From assembly GCA_016180425.1 (NCBI GenBank), contig JACPBF010000015.1, positions 1-55,278 of the forward strand: a stretch of 55,278 nt of DNA, in the 5' to 3' direction. Made by a program: the position numbers and the translations under genes. The notes below the pieces were generated by a model that worked only from the letters and a program-made list of their open reading frames with translations, was not told the DNA's origin and searched no databases. The DNA comes from Elusimicrobiota bacterium (lineage in GTDB: Bacteria > Elusimicrobiota > Elusimicrobia > 2-02-FULL-39-32). Within the stretch, counting starts at the first letter, position 1. Each line of letters opens with the position of its first letter. Positions 41,482-49,801 of the stretch are shown here, piece by piece.

Positions 41482-42948
41482 TTATGCGGTTTTAATAATC
41501 TCTTCTATCACTTCTTCCAGATGAATTGACCTGGAAGCCTTGAATAGAATTGCATGATTTTTACCCAATGTTTTTTTTGTCTCTAAAAATAATGAATTTT
41601 TATTTTCACAATGAAGCATTTTGTTTTGGTTTGGGTTATTTTCTTTATAACCTCTTACAATTTCATAAGATTCTTTTCCAGTAAGCAAAATTTTTTCAAA
41701 GCCGCAACTTTTTAAAAATTGGCCAATCTTAAAATGTTCTTCTTTAGAAATTTTACCTAATTCTAGCATATCTCCCAAAACAGCAACTTTTTTTTTGCCT
41801 GAAAAAGATTCCATAAAACACTCCAGGCTTGACTTTAGTGAACTAGGATTGGAATTATAACTGTCATTAATTAATACGGTACCATCTTTGAGCTGGATTT
41901 TTTGAAATCTCATATCAGGCGGCATAAAATTTTTAAGACTTTTTTGAATAGAGTCTGGCGGCACATTTAAACTTAAACAGGCCGTAATGCTGGCGCAGGC
42001 GTTCAGCACATTTATTTTCCCCATCAAAGGAATTTTAAAATCCAAATTTTTTAGATGTTTAAATTTTTCTTCCATAAAATTTAGCCTAAATTGAGCCCCT
42101 TCTTGAGAAGTTGTATAGTTTTGAATCGAGCAAGTAGAATCTTGGGAGAATCCAAAAGTTTTTATTTCGCATTCTTTTGGAACCTTGGTTTTTAAAAGTT
42201 CAAAATAAGCGTCGTCTCTAGGCAAAACCGCGATTCCTGAAGGCGCTAAATAGGAAAAAACTTCTGATTCTCCCCCGGCGATATTTTCCAAATTCCCAAA
42301 GGTTGCGGTATGTTCCAAGCCAATTTGGGTAAGGATGGAGAGATCAGGACAAACTATTTTGCTTAAAGTTTCTACCTCGCCAACCGCAGAACTCCCAATT
42401 TCAAAGACTCCAAACAGGTGTTTTTGGTTTAATAAAAAAATGGATAGTGGACAACCAATTTCATTATTGAAATTCCCAGGACTCCAAACTGTGGGTGCAA
42501 AATTTTTCAGGATTTGCGCGGTCATTTCCTTGACCGTTGTCTTTCCGCAAGAACCATTAATGCTGATGATTTTTGTTTGTGAGCCAACTTTTTTTCTGTA
42601 ATATTGCGCAAGCCTCTTTAAGGATTTTTTAGTGTCAGGAACTTGTATGATCGCTGGAAAATTTGTGAGATAAAAACTTAAATCTTGAGGGATAGTTTCT
42701 ATCATACAGAGCTTTGCGCCTTTTTTTGCGGCATCTTTAATAAAGGCATGGCCATCATCCCTAGTTCCTTTTAAAGCAAAAAAAATGTCCCCTGGTTTTA
42801 GATGCCTAGTATCAATGGATACTCCTGAAGTTCTTAAGTCATTCATTTTATTCTGAATTTTTGATTCCCCAATCTTGACTTCCGGGTCCCCAAGAATAAG
42901 AGTCCCTTCAGTTGCTTTTACGATTTCAGAAAGAGTTAAGGCTTGCAC
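41482..42948 (-). CDS. murF: UDP-MurNAc-tripeptide D-alanyl-D-alanine ligase
   Basis: 488 aa. MurF adds D-Ala-D-Ala to the muramyl tripeptide. The N-terminal substrate domain has SGVSIDTRHLKPGDIFFALKG and DGHAFI; the ATP loop reads SINGSCGKTTVKEM, where Ser-Cys replaces the usual Thr-Asn/Gly pair; LINDSYNSNPSSLKSSLECF and VLGDMLELG are family motifs. The ATG overlaps the murE end by 13 nt. The start is supported by MQALTLSEIV, the usual beginning of MurF. Confidence 0.95.
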   Translation of the reverse strand: MQALTLSEIVKATEGTLILGDPEVKIGESKIQNKMNDLRTSGVSIDTRHLKPGDIFFALKGTRDDGHAFIKDAAKKGAKLCMIETIPQDLSFYLTNFPAIIQVPDTKKSLKRLAQYYRKKVGSQTKIISINGSCGKTTVKEMTAQILKNFAPTVWSPGNFNNEIGCPLSIFLLNQKHLFGVFEIGSSAVGEVETLSKIVCPDLSILTQIGLEHTATFGNLENIAGGESEVFSYLAPSGIAVLPRDDAYFELLKTKVPKECEIKTFGFSQDSTCSIQNYTTSQEGAQFRLNFMEEKFKHLKNLDFKIPLMGKINVLNACASITACLSLNVPPDSIQKSLKNFMPPDMRFQKIQLKDGTVLINDSYNSNPSSLKSSLECFMESFSGKKKVAVLGDMLELGKISKEEHFKIGQFLKSCGFEKILLTGKESYEIVRGYKENNPNQNKMLHCENKNSLFLETKKTLGKNHAILFKASRSIHLEEVIEEIIKTA

Positions 42949-44435
42949 AAAAATTTCCTTGTTATTTCCCGGTCATCAAAATGGATGGTTTGATTCTCAA
43001 AAATTTGAACAGTTTCATGGCCTTTACCTGCAATAAGAACCAAATCATCTTTTTTCGCGCTTTTCAAAATTTTTTCTATTGCAGTCTCCCTATCTAAAAT
43101 AATTTCATAATTATTTTTTCCAACCCTGCGCACACCCACCTCAATGTCTAAAATAATTTTCTCCGGATCTTCTGACCTGGGGTTGTCTGAGGTAAGGATC
43201 ACCCAGTCGCTAAAAGCAGCTGCGACAGCTCCCATGAGAGGACGTTTGGAACGATCCCTGTCCCCCCCGCAGCCAAAAACCGTAAGAATCCTTTTAGGAG
43301 CAAATTGTTTTAAAGAGGAAAGCACATTTTTTAATGCGTCTTCAGTATGCGCATAATCTATGATCACATTAAAATTTTGACCACAAGAAATATTTTCTAA
43401 GCGGCCTGGAATCATTTTAATTTTTTCTATGCCTTTAATGGCGCTGAAAATAGGAATTTTAAGTTGAGAACTTGCGGCAATTGCAGCTAAAACATTATAG
43501 ACATTATGTTCTCCAAGAAGTTGCGTGTGAATAGGGAATTTTTTATCTTTGTCAACTAAAATAAAGCTTGAGCCTTGAGGATCAAGATGCAGTTCCTCAA
43601 TGGAAAAATCAGTTTTGTTTTTTATTCCATAGCCTGTTACAGGCAAGGAAGAGTTGAGTTGAATCCTTTGGCTATAAGGATCATCCATGTTCAGGATATT
43701 GAATTTATTTGGGGCTTGGGGACTCTCTTTTTTATTTGGATTTAAATTTTTAAATAATTTTAGTTTTGCTTCAAAATAGTTTTCCATATTTTCATGATAG
43801 TCTAAGTGGTCTTGGCTTAAATTCGTGAAAACAGCGCCGTCAAATTCAATGCCTTCTACTCTATTTAAAGATAGAGCATGGGAAGAGACCTCCATGATCA
43901 CCAGATCCGCTTTACGCTCTCTTAGAGTGTGCAGGAGAAATTGTAATTCTAGAGCGTTAGGCGTTGTGTTGGGAGCAGGTAAAATTTCAATCTCTTTTGA
44001 ATCGCTCTTTGGCAGCCGATAATTAATGGTGCCAATCACACCTGTTTTCCATCCAATTTCATTAGCGATCGCCTCTAATAGGTAAGTAAACGTTGTTTTT
44101 CCATTGGTGCCTGTTACCCCAACAATGCGCAAATTTTTGGATGGATGATCGTAGAAACGGTTGGCTAAGGGGGCTTCTATTTCTAGCACTGAGGGAACAG
44201 AAATGACTGGGACTGATGCTTCTAAAATTTTTTCTTCGGTGCAGATCGCGATTGCGCCGTTCTTTAAGGCTTCCTGAATAAAATCCGTTCCTTTATTTTT
44301 AGCTCCTTTTCTAGCAAAAAAAAGGAAATTCTTATTGACTGTTTTTGAATTTTCCGATAAACCTTCAATTTCTAATGGAATTTTTGGAATGGAAGCAACA
44401 GGGACTAATTTTTTTAAGAGCTCTTGGATTTTCAT
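42936..44435 (-). CDS. murE: UDP-MurNAc-tripeptide synthetase, meso-DAP type
   Basis: 499 aa. MurE adds the third residue of the stem peptide. Motifs: SENSKTVNKNFLFFARKG, the ATP loop VTGTNGKTTFTYLL, APNTTPNALELQ, EVSSHALSLNRVEG, LSQDHLDYHENMENYFEAK (with the site of the carbamylated Lys) and FGCGGDRDRSKRPLMG. The C-terminal specificity loop reads TSDNPRSEDP; DNPR indicates meso-diaminopimelate rather than lysine, as expected in a diderm. Overlaps murF by 13 nt and ftsI by 4 nt. Confidence 0.96.
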   Translation of the reverse strand: MKIQELLKKLVPVASIPKIPLEIEGLSENSKTVNKNFLFFARKGAKNKGTDFIQEALKNGAIAICTEEKILEASVPVISVPSVLEIEAPLANRFYDHPSKNLRIVGVTGTNGKTTFTYLLEAIANEIGWKTGVIGTINYRLPKSDSKEIEILPAPNTTPNALELQFLLHTLRERKADLVIMEVSSHALSLNRVEGIEFDGAVFTNLSQDHLDYHENMENYFEAKLKLFKNLNPNKKESPQAPNKFNILNMDDPYSQRIQLNSSLPVTGYGIKNKTDFSIEELHLDPQGSSFILVDKDKKFPIHTQLLGEHNVYNVLAAIAASSQLKIPIFSAIKGIEKIKMIPGRLENISCGQNFNVIIDYAHTEDALKNVLSSLKQFAPKRILTVFGCGGDRDRSKRPLMGAVAAAFSDWVILTSDNPRSEDPEKIILDIEVGVRRVGKNNYEIILDRETAIEKILKSAKKDDLVLIAGKGHETVQIFENQTIHFDDREITRKFLCKP

Positions 44436-46147
44436 TTTTTTAAGGCAAGGGCGAGAGGTTGCTTTTTTTCTTTTGGGATTTCAAGAAGAGCTAAACTTCT
44501 GGACATGACCCGAGAAAAAATAGGGGCAGCGGTAGTACCTCCCCAGTAGGTTTTTTTGGGTTCATCCAGGATCACTAAACAAACTAGCTCTGGCTTTTGA
44601 GCAGGAGCAAATCCGCAAAAAGAAGCGATATATTTAGATTTAGAATATTGTTTGGTGCTTGGGTCTATTTTTTGAGCAGTTCCAGTTTTACCGGCTGCTG
44701 AATAATGTTCCATCTGGGCTTGAGTACCAGTGCCACTTTTAATGACCTGAACCAACATATTTTTTAGCAGATTCGCGGTTTTTTCTGAGACCACTCTTCG
44801 AATGATTTGTGGGGAAAATAAAGTTTTAGTAGTTTTTCCAAATTCAGTTCTGCGCAGTTCCTTGACAATATGGGGCTCCATTAAGAACCCTCCATTGGCA
44901 ATGGAAGAAAATGCGTTGACCAGTTGCAAAGGAGTTACTCCTATTTCCTGGCCAAAAGAAAGGGTTGGCAAAGAGTTTTGTGACCATGTTTGAGGATGAC
45001 GCAATAACCCTTGAGATTCTCCCGGCAATAAAATGCCTGTTTTTGCGCCAAAACCAAATGCCAGAGCATATTTGAAAAATAGATCTTTCCCAAGTCTCAA
45101 TCCAATTTTTGCTGTACCAATATTGGAAGATTTTTCCAGCACTTCTTGAAAACTGATCACCCCGCTGGGTTCGTGATCGTGGATGTTAAGGCTCCCTATT
45201 TTCCAATTCCCATTTTCACAATTAATTAATTCTTCCAAAGCAAATTTTTTTTCTTCCAATGCAGCGGCAAAAGCTACGACTTTAAAAGTAGAGCCAGGTT
45301 CATAGATATGATTCACCATTCCATTTTGCAGGTAGGTTTCTTCAAGATATTTAGTTCTTTCCATGCTATTCGGATCGAATCCAGGATGGGAAGCCATGGC
45401 CAATATCTCTCCAGTATGAGGATTTTGTATTAAAATTATGCCAGAGACCGCGTCATTTTCTTCCACTCCTTTTTCAATTTCTTTTTCAGCAATGTATTGG
45501 AGAGAGCGGTCCACACTTAAGATGACCGTGTTTGATAAATTTTTCTGTGAGATTTGGGAAGCGTCCTCAGTTGTATAATCTAAAAATTTTCTTCCCTTGC
45601 CATCTTTCCACTGATCCAAGGTTTGGGATTTCCCGCTTAAAAAAGTGTCAAAAGTCTGCTCAATGCCAGATAGACCGTGATGGTCCATCCCCACTGAACC
45701 CAGCAAATAACAGGCTAAAACGCCATTTGGATAATAGCGTTTTTGTTCTGAAACTAATCCGATCCCTTTGATTTTACTTTGAGACAATTTCTCTACTTCT
45801 TGGGGCAAGAGTTTTCTTTCTATCCATAAGAAATCTTTTTTTAGCACGTTTTGGGAAACTTTAAAATTAAGCAAATTTTCTAATTTTTGGACAGAAGCTT
45901 TAGAATTTTTAAATTCTTTCGGACGAAAATAGATGGAAAAACTCTCAATACTTTTTGCTAGGATATTGCCATTTCTATCTAAAATTTCCCCTCTCAAACC
46001 TTCAGTTTTTACTTTTTGCCGATATTGTTTTTCCGCGATTTCAGAATAATAGACTCCTTGCAAAATTTGTATGTAAATTAAGCGCAGGCTTAAAATTAGA
46101 ATAAGAGCTAAAACAAAATAGAAACAAATTTTTATGCGTTGGTTCAT
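44432..46147 (-). CDS. ftsI: Septal penicillin-binding protein FtsI (PBP3-like transpeptidase)
   Basis: 571 aa. A short cytoplasmic start and one membrane helix (ICFYFVLALILILSLRLIYI) precede the pedestal domain (GLRGEILDRNGNILAKSIE). The transpeptidase domain has all three motifs: GSTFKVVAF (Ser nucleophile), KSSNIGTAKIG (SxN) and AGKTGTAQK (KTG). It cross-links septal peptidoglycan in the periplasm with FtsW. No PASTA domain is present. It starts 4 nt inside the ftsL gene end, as usual in dcw clusters. Confidence 0.95.
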   Translation of the reverse strand: MNQRIKICFYFVLALILILSLRLIYIQILQGVYYSEIAEKQYRQKVKTEGLRGEILDRNGNILAKSIESFSIYFRPKEFKNSKASVQKLENLLNFKVSQNVLKKDFLWIERKLLPQEVEKLSQSKIKGIGLVSEQKRYYPNGVLACYLLGSVGMDHHGLSGIEQTFDTFLSGKSQTLDQWKDGKGRKFLDYTTEDASQISQKNLSNTVILSVDRSLQYIAEKEIEKGVEENDAVSGIILIQNPHTGEILAMASHPGFDPNSMERTKYLEETYLQNGMVNHIYEPGSTFKVVAFAAALEEKKFALEELINCENGNWKIGSLNIHDHEPSGVISFQEVLEKSSNIGTAKIGLRLGKDLFFKYALAFGFGAKTGILLPGESQGLLRHPQTWSQNSLPTLSFGQEIGVTPLQLVNAFSSIANGGFLMEPHIVKELRRTEFGKTTKTLFSPQIIRRVVSEKTANLLKNMLVQVIKSGTGTQAQMEHYSAAGKTGTAQKIDPSTKQYSKSKYIASFCGFAPAQKPELVCLVILDEPKKTYWGGTTAAPIFSRVMSRSLALLEIPKEKKQPLALALKK

Positions 46148-46413
46148 TTTTTACTTTGTTTTGGTAAATAAATAACATTTTCTTCTTTTGTGAAAATAAA
46201 TCCAAGTTTTTCCTTTGCCACAATTTCTAGCATATCTAAAGAGGTAAGTTTATTTTTTATCATCTCTTGCTCAACGAGTTCTCTTTCCTCTTTTTTAATT
46301 TCATTTTCGATTTTATTTATTGAATAGGAAAGTTGAGTGGATTGAATGGAGAAACCCACCCACAAGAGGAGCAAGCATGTTCCAATAAAAAAACCCAACC
46401 ATAATCGTTTCAT
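46144..46413 (-). CDS. ftsL: FtsL-like small divisome membrane protein
   Basis: 89 aa. A four-residue cytoplasmic start, one membrane helix (LGFFIGTCLLLLWVGFSI) and a heptad-like coiled coil (YSINKIENEIKKEERELVEQEMIKNKL), ending with LEIVAKEKLGFIFTKEENVIYL, which resembles the conserved end of FtsL. FtsL pairs with FtsB and recruits FtsW-FtsI. Sequence alone would be weak evidence, but size, topology and its place between rsmH and ftsI make the call solid. Confidence 0.85.
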   Translation of the reverse strand: MKRLWLGFFIGTCLLLLWVGFSIQSTQLSYSINKIENEIKKEERELVEQEMIKNKLTSLDMLEIVAKEKLGFIFTKEENVIYLPKQSKK

Positions 46414-46438
46414 ACCACTTTTCCTTAATTTTGGCTAC

Positions 46439-46459
46439 CGCATCCATTTTGGATGCGGA
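46439..46459 (-). other. Perfect intercistronic stem-loop between rsmH and ftsL
   Basis: CCGCATCC pairs with GGATGCGG around a 5-nt loop (8 bp, no mismatch). No U-run follows, so it is unlikely to terminate; it may be an mRNA-processing or stability element in the dcw transcript. Confidence 0.55.
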
Positions 46460-46480
46460 GAATCATTTAAAAAGTCCCTT

Positions 46481-47410
46481 TTATATTTTTTCCACAGCGC
46501 GCAATTTTGCGCTCCTTGACCTTGGGTTCTGAAGCACCTCTTTTTCTCCTGCCACAATCGCCTTCCTGGTTAAATTGATAAATTCCTTATGTTTCTGGCA
46601 AACGCATTGAGGGAAATCCTTTGGACAAATGCAGCCTTGAGCCCAATCTCTAATTGCGTTTTTAATGATTCTATCTTCTAAAGAGTGAAAAGATATCCAG
46701 ACGGAATGAGCACCAGACTGAAGCAAGTCCGGAGTCTCTCCTAAAATAAATTTTAAATTTTCCAGTTCATTATTAGTAGCGATGCGCAGTGCCTGGAAAG
46801 TTCTAGTAGCTGGATGAAGGGAGACTCCTTTCGATTTAAAGGGTTGAACAATTTTTAAAATAATTTGGGATAGTTTCAGCGTATCCAGTCTTGTCTTTAA
46901 AGCATGGTTTTTAATTTCGCGAGCGATAATTTTGGCTTTTTTTTCTTCCCCATAATTTTTAATGATTTGTTCAAGCTCTTCTATTGAAAGATTTTGTATG
47001 AGATCTTCAGCAGTTTGATCCAAGCTTGGATCCATGCGCATGTCCAAGGGTCCATTTTTTTGAAAAGAAAAGCCGCGCATTCCATTTTCTAATTGAAGAG
47101 ATGAAATTCCTAAATCAAATAACAACCCATCTGTTTTTGGCAGTTTTAAATTTTCCATTATTTTTTTAATATTTTTGAAATTACCCTGCGCAAAAAAAAC
47201 ACGCGAACCAAATTTTTTAAGTCTTTCTTTGGCAATTTCTATAGATTGAGGGTCCCAGTCAATACCAAGAACTTGAGCTTCCGGATCTTTTTTAAGAAGA
47301 GCTTCTGAATGCCCTCCTAAGCCCAGCGTACCATCAATATAAAAACCTCCTTTTTTGGCATGCCAAATTGTTAAAACTTCCGTTAAAAGTACAGGGATAT
47401 GATGCAACAC
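46481..47410 (-). CDS. rsmH: 16S rRNA m4C1402 methyltransferase RsmH (MraW)
   Basis: 309 aa. It N4-methylates C1402 in the ribosomal P site. Motifs: HIPVLLTEVL, the SAM loop YIDGTLGLGGHSEALL, GIDWDPQSI, FDLGISSLQLENGMRGFSFQKNGPLDMRMD, the LHPATRTFQALRIATNNEL segment and FHSLEDRIIKNAI near the C-terminus. The substrate-binding Cys-rich stretch (CICPKDFPQCVC) is present. It follows mraZ by 9 nt. Confidence 0.96.
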   Translation of the reverse strand: MLHHIPVLLTEVLTIWHAKKGGFYIDGTLGLGGHSEALLKKDPEAQVLGIDWDPQSIEIAKERLKKFGSRVFFAQGNFKNIKKIMENLKLPKTDGLLFDLGISSLQLENGMRGFSFQKNGPLDMRMDPSLDQTAEDLIQNLSIEELEQIIKNYGEEKKAKIIAREIKNHALKTRLDTLKLSQIILKIVQPFKSKGVSLHPATRTFQALRIATNNELENLKFILGETPDLLQSGAHSVWISFHSLEDRIIKNAIRDWAQGCICPKDFPQCVCQKHKEFINLTRKAIVAGEKEVLQNPRSRSAKLRAVEKI

Positions 47411-47419
47411 TTTAAAAAT

Positions 47420-47866
47420 TTAGAGTTCAATTTTTGATGCCTGTTGAATAAATAAATTTTTCTGTTTTTTGTAATAGGGAATCCAAAGATGTTTTGCCCA
47501 GATTTCAATTTTTTCCCCTAAGCCAATGACTGCCGTCTCTTTTTTTAAAACCGCGTAGTCTATTAATAGCTGCGGGATGAGAATACGCCCTTCTTCATCA
47601 AATTCCACTTCGCTGGCATTCGCAAACAATATGCGTTTAAAAGCTCTTTTGTCTTTTTTGTTTTTAATGGAGATGTTTTCAAGTTTCTCGCTTAAGAGCT
47701 TCCATGAGTTTGAGGGATAGAGTTCCAAGCAGCCTTCCAAACCTTGGGACAAAATAAGAGTTTGACCATGCGGGATTAAAAGGCGGAATTTAGCTGGAAT
47801 CGCAAGACGATTTTTCGTGTCCAGCGAATAAAAGGTAGTGCCAATAAAATTGGGATTTTTATTCAC
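47420..47866 (-). CDS. mraZ: Transcriptional regulator MraZ
   Basis: 148 aa from a GTG start at 47866. Two SpoVT-AbrB-type half-barrels each carry the family motif: DTKNRLAIPAKFR and DEEGRILIPQLLIDYA. MraZ forms a ring that binds tandem TGGGN repeats in front of its own gene and represses the division cluster. Such repeats are present between the promoter and this start codon. First gene of the mraZ-murG-nadE transcript. Confidence 0.95.
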   Translation of the reverse strand: MNKNPNFIGTTFYSLDTKNRLAIPAKFRLLIPHGQTLILSQGLEGCLELYPSNSWKLLSEKLENISIKNKKDKRAFKRILFANASEVEFDEEGRILIPQLLIDYAVLKKETAVIGLGEKIEIWAKHLWIPYYKKQKNLFIQQASKIEL

Positions 47867-47870
47867 AATT

Positions 47871-47885
47871 CCCCACTTTTCCCCA
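47871..47885 (-). promoter_or_regulatory. Probable MraZ operator
   Basis: On the minus strand TGGGG-AAAAG-TGGGG: two TGGGN units exactly 5 nt apart, the arrangement known for E. coli MraZ sites. It lies just after the predicted transcription start and 4 nt before the mraZ GTG. Confidence 0.7.
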
Positions 47886-47895
47886 CCATGCGAAA

Positions 47896-47924
47896 AGTGT
47901 AACAGAAGAAACTTTTCTTGTCAA
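47896..47924 (-). promoter_or_regulatory. Promoter of the dcw cluster
   Basis: Minus strand: -35 TTGACA (47919-47924), 17-nt spacer, -10 TACACT (47896-47901). Start is expected near 47889, giving a leader of about 23 nt. Confidence 0.75.
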
Positions 47925-48017
47925 GGCCACGTCTTGCTTCCGCCCGAATGTGGCTGTGATTACAAGGGTTAGAGTTTTTATAAGGTTTTAATTAAAGTTT
48001 ATAGGTCACACTGTTTT

Positions 48018-48064
48018 TTAAAAAGAATCCCGTTCCTTTTTTTGATTTTTTAAAGGAACGGGAT
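48018..48064 (-). terminator. Terminator of rnpB
   Basis: Minus strand: ATCCCGTTCCTTT pairs with AAAGGAACGGGAT (13 bp), followed by TCTTTTT. It begins 3 nt after the mature RNase P RNA. Bases 47925-48017, between here and the dcw promoter, show nothing else. Confidence 0.85.
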
Positions 48065-48066
48065 CG

Positions 48067-48380
48067 TTTTGGCGCCTGTAAGCCGAATTCTGTCAGGGAG
48101 GATCATTCATCTATGCGGTTCACCCTTTTAGAGGTTTGGCCGAGCAAGCCTATCTGCTTAAATTTAAAGCAGGCCTCTTTCTACTTAACCTTGCTGCAAG
48201 TGGGGTTTATCCTTCATTGCTTTAAAGAGCAATGAATGTGAGCTCTTACCTCACAATTTCACCCTTATCCCGAAATAAATCGGGACGGTATAGTTTCTGT
48301 GACACTTTCCCACTCTGCTCTATGCAGTTCGGACTTTCCTCCAAGCCTTTTTAAAGGCCAGCGATCCTCTGGCGCCAAAA
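48067..48380 (-). ncRNA. rnpB: RNase P RNA, bacterial class A
   Basis: About 314 nt on the minus strand. The catalytic RNA that trims tRNA 5' ends. Conserved blocks are all visible: GAGGAAAGTCCGAACT near the 5' end, CACAGAAACTATACCG, GGGTGAAATTGTGAGGTAAGAGC, AACCCCACTTGCAGCAAG and the 3' GACAGAATTCGGCTTACAG. P1 is formed by TTTTGGCGCC (48371-48380) with GGCGCCAAAA (48067-48076), which fixes both ends. A strong terminator follows directly. The GGTAA order of elements fits class A. Confidence 0.96.
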
Positions 48381-48438
48381 GATTAAACCCAAAACTTGGT
48401 TCTATTTAATTTAAGAGCCAAATTTAGGTTGAATTTTT

Positions 48439-48903
48439 TTATTTCAAAGAACGATTTAGGGCAATATTGGCAAGACGGTCTGCCCGTACATTGCCCGGAT
48501 GAGAAGATCGTAAGATATGCTGGACTTTCACAGACTTAAAATTTTTTTCTAACTCTCTAACTTTTTGCATTAAAATTTTTAAATTTTCATCTTTTACGCG
48601 GTAAACCCCTTCAAATTGTCTGGCAACTAATTGAGAATCTGTAAAAATTTCAAGCTCTTCCGCTCCTAATTTAACTGCTTCTTGCAAAGAGCGGATTAGA
48701 GCGCTGTATTCAGCAACAGAATTTGTATTATTTCCGATGGTTTCTCCAATTTCAAGTAGAATTTTTTCATTGGAATCAACCACGCATATTCCATAACTTG
48801 CTGGACCGGGGTTGCCTCGAGAGGCTCCGTCCGCGTAAATTTTTAATTTTTTATTCCCTAGAACTGACAAGGGAGAATTCTTAACTTTCTTATTCTCTTC
48901 CAT
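48439..48903 (-). CDS. rnhA: RNase HI-family ribonuclease
   Basis: 154 aa. It cleaves RNA in RNA-DNA hybrids. The four carboxylates are in place: YADGASRGNPGPASYG (Asp), SVAEYSALIRSLQEA (Glu), EIFTDSQLVARQ (Asp) and NVRADRLANIA (Asp). The short form without a basic hybrid-binding domain resembles RNase HI family proteins often encoded beside a zinc-ribbon coiled-coil gene and rnpB, as here. The 17-residue N-terminal extension is not conserved. Lies 20 nt after the zinc-ribbon gene. Confidence 0.93.
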   Translation of the reverse strand: MEENKKVKNSPLSVLGNKKLKIYADGASRGNPGPASYGICVVDSNEKILLEIGETIGNNTNSVAEYSALIRSLQEAVKLGAEELEIFTDSQLVARQFEGVYRVKDENLKILMQKVRELEKNFKSVKVQHILRSSHPGNVRADRLANIALNRSLK

Positions 48904-48923
48904 AATCCAAGTTCGTTTTAGGG

Positions 48924-49667
48924 TTAGTCTGGAGAGCTGCTTTCAACTGGAAGGATTGTCTCTTTTTCTGGGAAATAAAGGATTCTAGCGCAGGAGTCGC
49001 AGGAGATTATATCTTTTCCTTTTAAAACATCGTTCATAGTTCTTTGAGTTAAGAGAGTGTTGCATCCCCCGCAGGCATCCCCGACAATAGACGCAAGGAC
49101 ATTAGAGGTTTTTTTATTCCTGATGTAGTTATAGTGGGATAGAAGCTCTCCTGAAAGTTGTTTAGAAAATTCTTCCTTTTTATTTATTTCAAGGCTTAAT
49201 TTTTTATTTAATTCTTGTAAATCATTTTCTAATTTTAAAATTTCTTGTTCTAATTCTTGAGTATTTTCTTTGGATTTTATTTCCTGATTTTTTAGTTCTT
49301 TTGAACAAAGATCTATTTCTTCCATGAGATTTAAAATTTCATCTTCAATTTGGCTCATCAATTTTTTTATGCTTTCAATCTCATTCAAGATGGCGCGATA
49401 AGTGTCATTCGATTTAATCGTATTTAGCTCTTTTTCGCTCTTTTTTGTTTTTTCTTCCTGAGAGGCAAGCTCTATTTCTTTATCCTTTTTTTTAAGCTGA
49501 ATGGAAACAAGTTTCTTTTTTTCTTCCTCCAACTTCAGTTTTAATTCCTCTATTAAAAGGCGTTTCTTTTCTATAGTAAGAGGAATATTGTTAATTTCAT
49601 CCTGCACCAGATCTATCTTAGAATCCAAATCCTGCAGCTCAATTAGTTTTTTTATATCTTCTTTCAT
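48924..49667 (-). CDS. Coiled-coil protein with C4 zinc ribbon (DUF164 type)
   Basis: 247 aa. Residues about 5-185 are almost uninterrupted heptads rich in Glu, Lys and Leu (LKLKLEEEKKKLVSIQLKKKDKEIEL, ELEQEILKLENDLQELNKKLS). The C-terminus carries a zinc ribbon: ACGGCNTLLT and ISCDSCARILYFPE, four Cys in two CxxC pairs. The family is widespread and often lies beside rnhA and rnpB; its molecular role is not settled, with links to nucleic acids proposed. The tRNA-Val gene lies upstream. Confidence 0.88.
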   Translation of the reverse strand: MKEDIKKLIELQDLDSKIDLVQDEINNIPLTIEKKRLLIEELKLKLEEEKKKLVSIQLKKKDKEIELASQEEKTKKSEKELNTIKSNDTYRAILNEIESIKKLMSQIEDEILNLMEEIDLCSKELKNQEIKSKENTQELEQEILKLENDLQELNKKLSLEINKKEEFSKQLSGELLSHYNYIRNKKTSNVLASIVGDACGGCNTLLTQRTMNDVLKGKDIISCDSCARILYFPEKETILPVESSSPD

Positions 49668-49698
49668 TTATTTTATCATCCCATGCGCAATCGTAAAA

Positions 49699-49773
49699 TG
49701 GTGGGCGCAAGAGGGTTTGAACCTCTGACCTTCCGCGTGTGAGGCGGACGCTCTGCCGCTGAGCTATGCGCCC
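49699..49773 (-). tRNA. tRNA-Val (CAC anticodon), CCA encoded
   Basis: 75 nt on the minus strand. Acceptor GGGCGCA pairs with TGCGCCC, followed by A and an encoded CCA. The D arm is AGCTCAGCGGCAGAGC, the anticodon arm TCCGC-CTCACAC-GCGGA with anticodon CAC (valine GTG codons), and the T arm GAGGTTCAAACCCTC. All canonical pairs are intact. Confidence 0.96.
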
Positions 49774-49801
49774 AGAATTTGTTCTTAAAGTTTAACATGT
49801 T

